Part shown: positions 58,167-64,000 of the stretch, one piece after another | Layout: every line of letters begins with the position of its first letter | How positions within the stretch are numbered: position 1 is the stretch's first letter | Assembly: GCA_949825025.1 (NCBI GenBank) | Contig: OX463787.1 | Span: 16,117,707-16,181,706, forward strand | Reading direction: 5' to 3' | Length of the DNA stretch: 64,000 nucleotides | Source of the DNA: Siphlonurus alternatus | Lineage: Eukaryota; Arthropoda; Insecta; Ephemeroptera; Siphlonuridae | Notes under the pieces: generated by a model | Databases searched by the model: none | Told to the model about the DNA's origin: nothing | Seen by the model: the letters and a program-made list of their open reading frames with translations, nothing else | Translations under genes and position numbers: made by a program

Positions 58167-58974
58167 TTAAATAGGGACTAGTACTGTGGTTTTTAGTCAA
58201 ATCAGTATTTCTTTCACAAAAAAAATTTTTTTTACTAAAAATCTACAATTAGTCGTCACATTGAACTTGCTCATGGTCGTGTTTGTAACGCTCTCAGTCA
58301 TTGGTAGCTGGTTTGTAACGAAAAACATCACTGACCGAGCCGAGCCGAATGACTCCCGAGCGCTTCCGACCATGAGCCTTTTAAATGTGATGGCTACTTG
58401 ATACCATTTTTTTTTTTTTTTTTTTTTTAATTCAGCAAACTAATAATTCTTTTCCATTTCATTTTATTTACAAAACATATTTCAGTTTATCATCGGAAAA
58501 TATTTGGCAAATATAGACATTACTCCTTAATCAAAGTCTAGAAAGTTTTTCCATTAGTTTACCTCTTACTGAGGGAACCGTGGAAACCTCAGTCAAGCTA
58601 CCGTTATGCATGAATATGAAATGATGCCTCTCTAAAGAGAGATGGAATGTTATACCCCTGGCTGATTTAATTTAATAGCTGCTTCTATAATAGGAGCGAA
58701 GGAGAGAGAAGATTTAAAATTTTAGAAGTCTCTACAAAAAGTTTTGAAATATTCATGAACTCACATAGACAGTGTGATAATGCTATAACAGAGGTATAGC
58801 TGGATTTACATGGGGCAATGTCAAGCGCACTTGCTTCAATCTCGTATACCAGCCATATTGGTGAGATAAAATCGCTCCTTGCAGGATGCAAATTTAATTA
58901 TCTGGACAATATGACCACCATATGAAATTGAAGCATAAGTGCTTTTTCTCGCACTACCAAAACCCGTGTATATT

Positions 58975-59330
58975 TTTTTTTAATTTTTCTTTTTCCCAAG
59001 GATACACCCCTATGAGCTTGGAGCTCGAAGCGGGGAAATGGGTAGGGATAAGGTAGGAAACGGATGGTGGCCACGGCCTGTTTCGCGTCCCAGTATTCGC
59101 TAAGGTGAGACTGAGGGAACCGTGGAAAACCTGTTAGGACGGACACATATACATTTTATCAATGCACCAAAGTAGAACCACACAAAAGTGCATCACTGCC
59201 ACTAGGTGGAAAGCGAGCTGATTCACCCTAAGGCAGGAGCAAAGTAATTTTTACTTGAAACGGTCACCAATCCAAGTAATAACCACGCTTGAAGTAGTTC
59301 TACTTCGGTTATCTAAAAAGAATTGTGCTA
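58975..59330 (-). repeat. SINE with 5S-like head, type I
   Basis: Minus strand: decayed head, body GTGCATCACTGCC complement, core CTCAGTCTCACC, tail GGGTGTATCCTTGGGAAAA. Confidence 0.82.
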
Positions 59331-59396
59331 CTCTCGACCCCTTGGCATCGCTCCATGAAGAACCATCTTAAAATCGTTTGTGTCTTGTATTTTCTA

Positions 59397-59790
59397 TTTT
59401 TTTTAATCAAACCCTAACTGGGTACTGCTACTTACTAATTACTCACCAAGTTTGAAACCCCGAACCTTCCGAAACCCTAACTTAGCGTTTCACAGGCTCT
59501 TTCGGAACGGGGGCGGCCACGACCTTGCAATCCATCCCGTCATTTGCCTGCGACTGAGAGAAATGTGGAAACTTCAGCCAGTATGGACGCTACAGCTTTT
59601 GTCAATGAACCGAAAGTGCAATGGTCCAAAGCCAGGGGAACCATATAGTGGAAAAGCGCAACGATTTACCCCTGGATGGGAAACGTGTTTTTTGTTCAAA
59701 ATGGTCACCCATCCAACTACTAACCACGCTCGGCGTTGCTTGACTTCGGTGATCTGACGAGACCCGGTCAAGTGCACTGCGCCACACACA
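59397..59790 (-). repeat. SINE with 5S-like head, type II, complete
   Basis: Minus strand: head GCGCAGTGCACTTGACCGGG, TTAGTAGTTGGATGGGTGAC, body, core and tail GGGTTTGATTAAAAAAAATA. Near-identical in layout to 37505..37916. Confidence 0.9.
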
Positions 59791-61907
59791 CACTATCTTT
59801 TAATATCATCTATATTGATTGACCTCATAAAGCACCAAGAGATGGCATTGAAAACCTCCTTTTGATAGTCAGTATAAAGAAGCTCTCATATCAAATGACA
59901 ACTTTAGAATAACTCAGGTAAAACCCACCAGATACCTGTCTTGATGACATCAATTGCATTGGTGTTTCGTGAGTTGTAAGAATTAATATTATATTAACAA
60001 CGATTATCAGAGATCTCTTAATAATCTTTATACAACCAGAAATATTTGTTAGCACTAGTATATATATTATATTTTATTCATTCCATTTATTTTTAATGAG
60101 AATTATTGTAGCTGAGAAATTATTGTTGTGAATACATGAAAATTCTGATGCTCCCAATTTTAATAATTAAATTCAATTATATTTAGCAATTTAAATATAT
60201 ATTATAATATAAAAAAGTATTCATCTTTTCTAATTCGCATTCCTGATGTTTAAATTTGTTTTAAAAAGCAAAATTACTTTTTATTTTTTTCGCTTACGTC
60301 ATATAAAATTTTCTTTTTTTAACAGAAATTTTTGCACTTGAATAAGTTTAAATGAAACGAGCGAAGCAAAAGTTTTTACCATTGATGTAGAAATAAAATA
60401 AATTCTTTACCTCCAGTGGAATATTTTCATTCGTTCTTATATCTACAAGGAAGCTTTAATATAAATGAAAAGATAAATTACATTCAAATCTCTGTCTCTT
60501 TTAAGTTTTGGATGTACAGCTATGGCCAATTAAATTGGGACATTTGGACTACATGAGTCAGAGTAGCAACTATAATAGGAGCTTCAAGTAAGTACGCTTC
60601 ACGATGTTCATTTGTGTCGCTAAGGTCTATTTTGCACTTGAAAATGAAGCAAAGTGTTTTTTTTTAACATTTTTCGGTTATAAATCAAGTAAAAATTCTA
60701 AATCTTAAACTGTATTTTTCAATTTGGACCAAAGTTCCGTAAAGGAATATGTTCCCTAAAATATCTTATTCTTAGTGAAAAAATTAATTCACTTTTTTTT
60801 TTTTTTACATAGGTTCAGATAGGACGGTGGGAACACTGAAAACTGCAGCTGACTTGCAGCCTCTATATAGTGCGGGTACCAACACATATATTGTGGCCAG
60901 GTGTCAATTTATTGCTACACCGTAGCTGAACACTGACAGTGCTTTCAGATGAGTGGAGTGTAATGATGGAGCTCATTTTAACATTCTAGCATGAAAATTG
61001 TTCCAGTATTTTTTACTTTTACTGTACTATTGTATAACTTCATTTTTAAATGAATTTTTTGTTGCTTTCACAGGGAAAAATAATGATGGAATTGAGGGTG
61101 ATAATATTTATGTTTCAATAATTTATAATTATACTCTTTATGCTAACTATAAGAGACTGAATATTTGGAACATTTTCTCATCAACAGTTATCAACTTAAT
61201 TCAAGATTAATAAATTTATTATAAAATTATTTCAATAATTTTATTTTAATTAAAATATTATTTAGCATTTTACGCAGGAAGAAATGTATATTTTAATATT
61301 ACAATTTATTTTACACGTAATTAATATAAAAATTATAAAGCAGTGATACATTTAGCTTTAAACAGCAAGCTACCTTCAAATGAGGGACAGAAATAGAATG
61401 CCATAGAATTTTACGTTTTTATACGTTTTTTATGTAAAAATTTCTTACTACAAAATTTGTAGCCTTTTAATATATTCAATTTTAAAACATCAAATTAACA
61501 TAAAATTAATTAACTTAACTTTCCTATAAAAAAGAAAGGATGAAATCCTGCCATTAAAAAAATGGTTCAATTGTGTAAGTTTAACTTAATTACTAATTAT
61601 TTTGTTTTGCAACATAATTAAATTATTTTAACAAAACTCTCAATTGTCATAAAAAGTCATAATATTTATCGTCTATTGTATGTTATATTATAGAATTTCA
61701 TGGAAATACGACTCCATTTCTTGCTATTATTATTTATAAATATAACAAAGCAATTATTTTGTCACCATTTTTGGAAAGAAAAAAAAAAAAATGTCAGTCA
61801 CCTTTGTTTCTGACAGTGAGATGGCGTGTTTACTTTGAGTTTTTGTTTGCTCTTTCTCTCTGGTTTTTCATTTCCTTCTCTGATGAGTTTTCCTCCTTTT
61901 TAGATTC
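59791..61907. other. Gene-free AT-rich stretch
   Basis: No exon recognised. The part at about 60705..60880 is weakly similar to 53360..53680 in intron 3; otherwise nothing. Confidence 0.4.
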
Positions 61908-62118
61908 TCAGAACTAACTACAGTCATATTAAATTGACATTTCTTCCGGAAGTAGCCTGAAGTGTGAAGTTTTGTGTCTATTTTGTTTGTAATTCAGTTT
62001 TGAAACTTTACAAGAGATATGCTCTGACCTATGTGTAACATTGCAACGCTGAAATTAGAATTTTCAGGTCAGATACCCGTACTTCCGGAGGGAATATTAT
62101 TTAAATTTAACTGTACAT
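61908..62118. repeat. Dispersed repeat, copy 2 (inverted)
   Basis: Reverse complement of 43846..44052: CTGACCTATGTGTAACATTG, then CAACGCTGAAATTAG, with the CTTCCGGAAGTAGCCTGAAG end. Confidence 0.75.
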
Positions 62119-62399
62119 TAATATTTACCTCTGGTTTTGTCATGGAGAGAAAAACAAGAGACAAATGACAAGGGAGTTGGAAACTGTCAAACTTATATAT
62201 TAATTATTTTCGACGAACATATTTTTAAGTATTTTTGTATAAAGTTGCTTGTAATACAAAGAACAGAGGTTAATTCACATACCTGCTTTTTTACCACAAA
62301 AATAATAATAAATATATATATAGCATTGGACACCCTAGTGGAAATTGTCTTCCAAAATGAGGAGGTCTCTACGTATAATAGCAATACATCCCAATATTT

Positions 62400-62910
62400 C
62401 TTAGGTGTGACACCTGCGACTGAGAGAACTATGGAAACCTCATTTAGGATGGTCGACAGTTGCCATCATTCACCCCCCGGATTGATGTACACTACATTAA
62501 AATAAAAATGTTCAATCCGTCCATTATATTTGCTACTCTCACCAAGATCTGCACCAACGGTGGCTCCAGGCAGACTCACGCCGAGATCCTTCAGTGCTCA
62601 CCGTCGTGACCCTCCTACTATTATATACTCACCGAAGCTTCGCAGCGAGCAGCCGAATAAGCCACCCGCCTTATGCCATGGCACCGGCGGCCTGATATTA
62701 CGCTTCAGCCCCATCCATTTTCAGGACTTTTTTTTTTTTTTTTTTTTTTTTTGTAACAGGACTAGTAGCCGGATCAAACATTTTTATTTGAGTGCATTAT
62801 GTACGAGTGGATGTTCTTTATTAGCTTTTGGATAAAATTCTTCAGTGCCATAGTAATTGAAACTATGACCAACTGATTACAAATCAAATGTGAATTAGTA
62901 TCAATTTGAG
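62400..62910 (-). repeat. Decayed tRNA-headed SINE interrupted by a 28S rRNA fragment
   Basis: Core part at about 62400..62495 (CTATGGAAACCTCATTTAGG, then CACCCCCCGGATTGATG) and decayed head part at about 62795..62910 (ACGAGTGGATGTTCTTTATT) are in minus orientation. They are separated by the rRNA-like insert. Confidence 0.6.
62527..62727 (-). pseudogene. 28S rRNA fragment, antisense
   Basis: Minus strand reads GTCCTGAAAATGGATGGGGC, then TGAAGCGTAATATC, later GTAGGAGGGTCACGACGGTG, GGAGCCACCGTTGGTGCAGA and TCTTGGTGAGAGTAGCAAAT. It matches the part of animal 28S rRNA ending GTGCAGATCTTGGTGGTAGT. About 200 bases remain, with mutations. On its 5' side is a 25-base A-run on the minus strand (62728..62752 as T on plus). 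Confidence 0.85.
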
Positions 62911-63194
62911 ATCACAAATTATTTTGAAAATCTTTACATAAAATCGTTTCTTTTTGTATAAACGTGTACTGAATATTTTTTAAAGATTCCTCACAAGGCC
63001 TCCATCAAACTTCCTCTCTGTCAGTCAGCAGATAACAGCCACCTCTGAAAAATCGCTTGTCTGTCAAAATGAGACAACAAATCTTCAGACAACAAAAGAG
63101 GGTTGCTTTTTGCTTTGTAAGATATAAAAACGTGGACGGATTTAACAAATGTAGAGCACATTTCTTATATGTCAATAACAATATAATATTAAAT

Positions 63195-63243
<49 letters not shown>

Positions 63244-63450
63244 GTATGTGAGGCTTAAAATCCATTTTACAGATGCTGTCACAATATTATTATTACTGTA
63301 ACGTTAACTTGGTCGGACCATACTATGTTATAATTTACTAAGGAAGTATATGTCAACATTGAAGTGTTGTCAATGTTGACAAAACAAATTTATTTATAAT
63401 TTTTGCATATTTTATAAGTATTATAATGTGAAGTTAAATTACTTATTGAT
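62911..63450. other. Gene-free stretch with (AT)n microsatellite
   Basis: No gene recognised; AT run at about 63199..63236. Confidence 0.5.
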
Positions 63451-63937
63451 ATGGGGTACTGACCGGTATTTGAGTTAGCAATACTAGTAAAAAGTACTGT
63501 GAATTCTATGAAGAATGAGCCCTATTAGAGCATTCTACGACAATTTGCTGATTTTTTATGAATTTTTAAAAGTTTTTTTGATGACGTCATACCATTGAAT
63601 CTCAAATGGGGAAATGCATCAGTTAACATTGCTAAAATGAAAAGTTATTGAAGTACGAATTTCAAACCTTCATTATCGTGATTCTAGTACCTGAAAACCT
63701 TGCAAATGAAGTTTTGGATACATTTCAATATTAAGTATGGGATTTGGCAATGTTAACTGATCTATTTTCCCATTTAAGATTCAATGCTATGACGTCATTT
63801 TTGAGAGGTTTTAAAAATTCATATAAAATCAGGAAATTGTCGTAGACCGCTGTAATAGGGCTTGTTCTTCATAAAATTCTCGTGCCTTTTGAAATATTGA
63901 CAAAAACTTGAAACTTTTTTTTTGGTCAGTACCCCAT
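63451..63937. mobile_element. Foldback MITE, about 487 bp
   Basis: Ends ATGGGGTACTGACC and GGTCAGTACCCCAT. Inner arms share GGGAAATGCATCAGTTAACA-like and ATTGAATC-type sequence, with a GATGACGTCAT on each arm. Confidence 0.85.
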
Positions 63938-64000
63938 TATTAAAAATATGTTTGAACAAAATAGTTTTTTTATATATTTTAAAAATAAAAAAAATGTTGA

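Noticed and set aside
58270..58380. Short inverted repeat GCTCATGGTCG / CGACCATGAGC
   Set aside because: Only 11 bases pair and no target duplication was found; too weak to call an element.
62530..62835. 101-codon plus-strand ORF with GC-rich sequence
   Set aside because: It is the antisense of a 28S rRNA fragment followed by a T-run.

Overview
The window is nuclear DNA of an invertebrate animal. It is AT-rich, has one gene split by GT-AG introns, and is packed with short mobile elements. The phylum cannot be fixed from the sequence. The gene family (NRF-6-like acyltransferase 3, abundant in arthropods, nematodes and lophotrochozoans) and the 5S rRNA-headed SINEs fit a protostome or another invertebrate; no synteny or ribosomal marker was long enough to narrow this.

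One complete protein-coding gene could be assembled, on the minus strand from 57175 down to 38914 or 33525. Twelve exons (57175..43087) join in frame with consistent splice phases. They encode a signal peptide, an NRF domain and most of a multi-pass acyltransferase 3 domain. The chain then reaches two alternative, homologous and intact last exons, at 39087..38914 and 33707..33525. The predicted products are 711 and 714 residues with different C-terminal tails. No other host gene was recognised.

The rest is repeats. 1-33 kb: SINEs, a decayed non-LTR retrotransposon 3' end (8.4-8.7 kb), many foldback MITEs, a 2.08 kb non-autonomous hAT element with an exact 8-bp target duplication (15012..17095), and a 2.91 kb giant hairpin element flanked by TTAA (19927..22836). 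33-57 kb: the gene, with introns largely made of MITEs and SINEs, including a 2.34 kb transposon with short terminal repeats (40507..42849) inserted with a TA duplication into an older MITE. 57-64 kb: promoter side of the gene, more SINEs, and an antisense 28S rRNA fragment (62527..62727).

Three SINE families (two with a 5S rRNA-like head, one with a tRNA-like head) share one central core. At least six nested insertions give empty-site evidence for element ends and relative age. The palindrome TGACGTCA (a CRE/ATF-type site) occurs more than twenty times, mostly inside foldback elements of otherwise different families. Almost all open reading frames outside the gene are chance ORFs in AT-rich DNA, palindromes or microsatellites.
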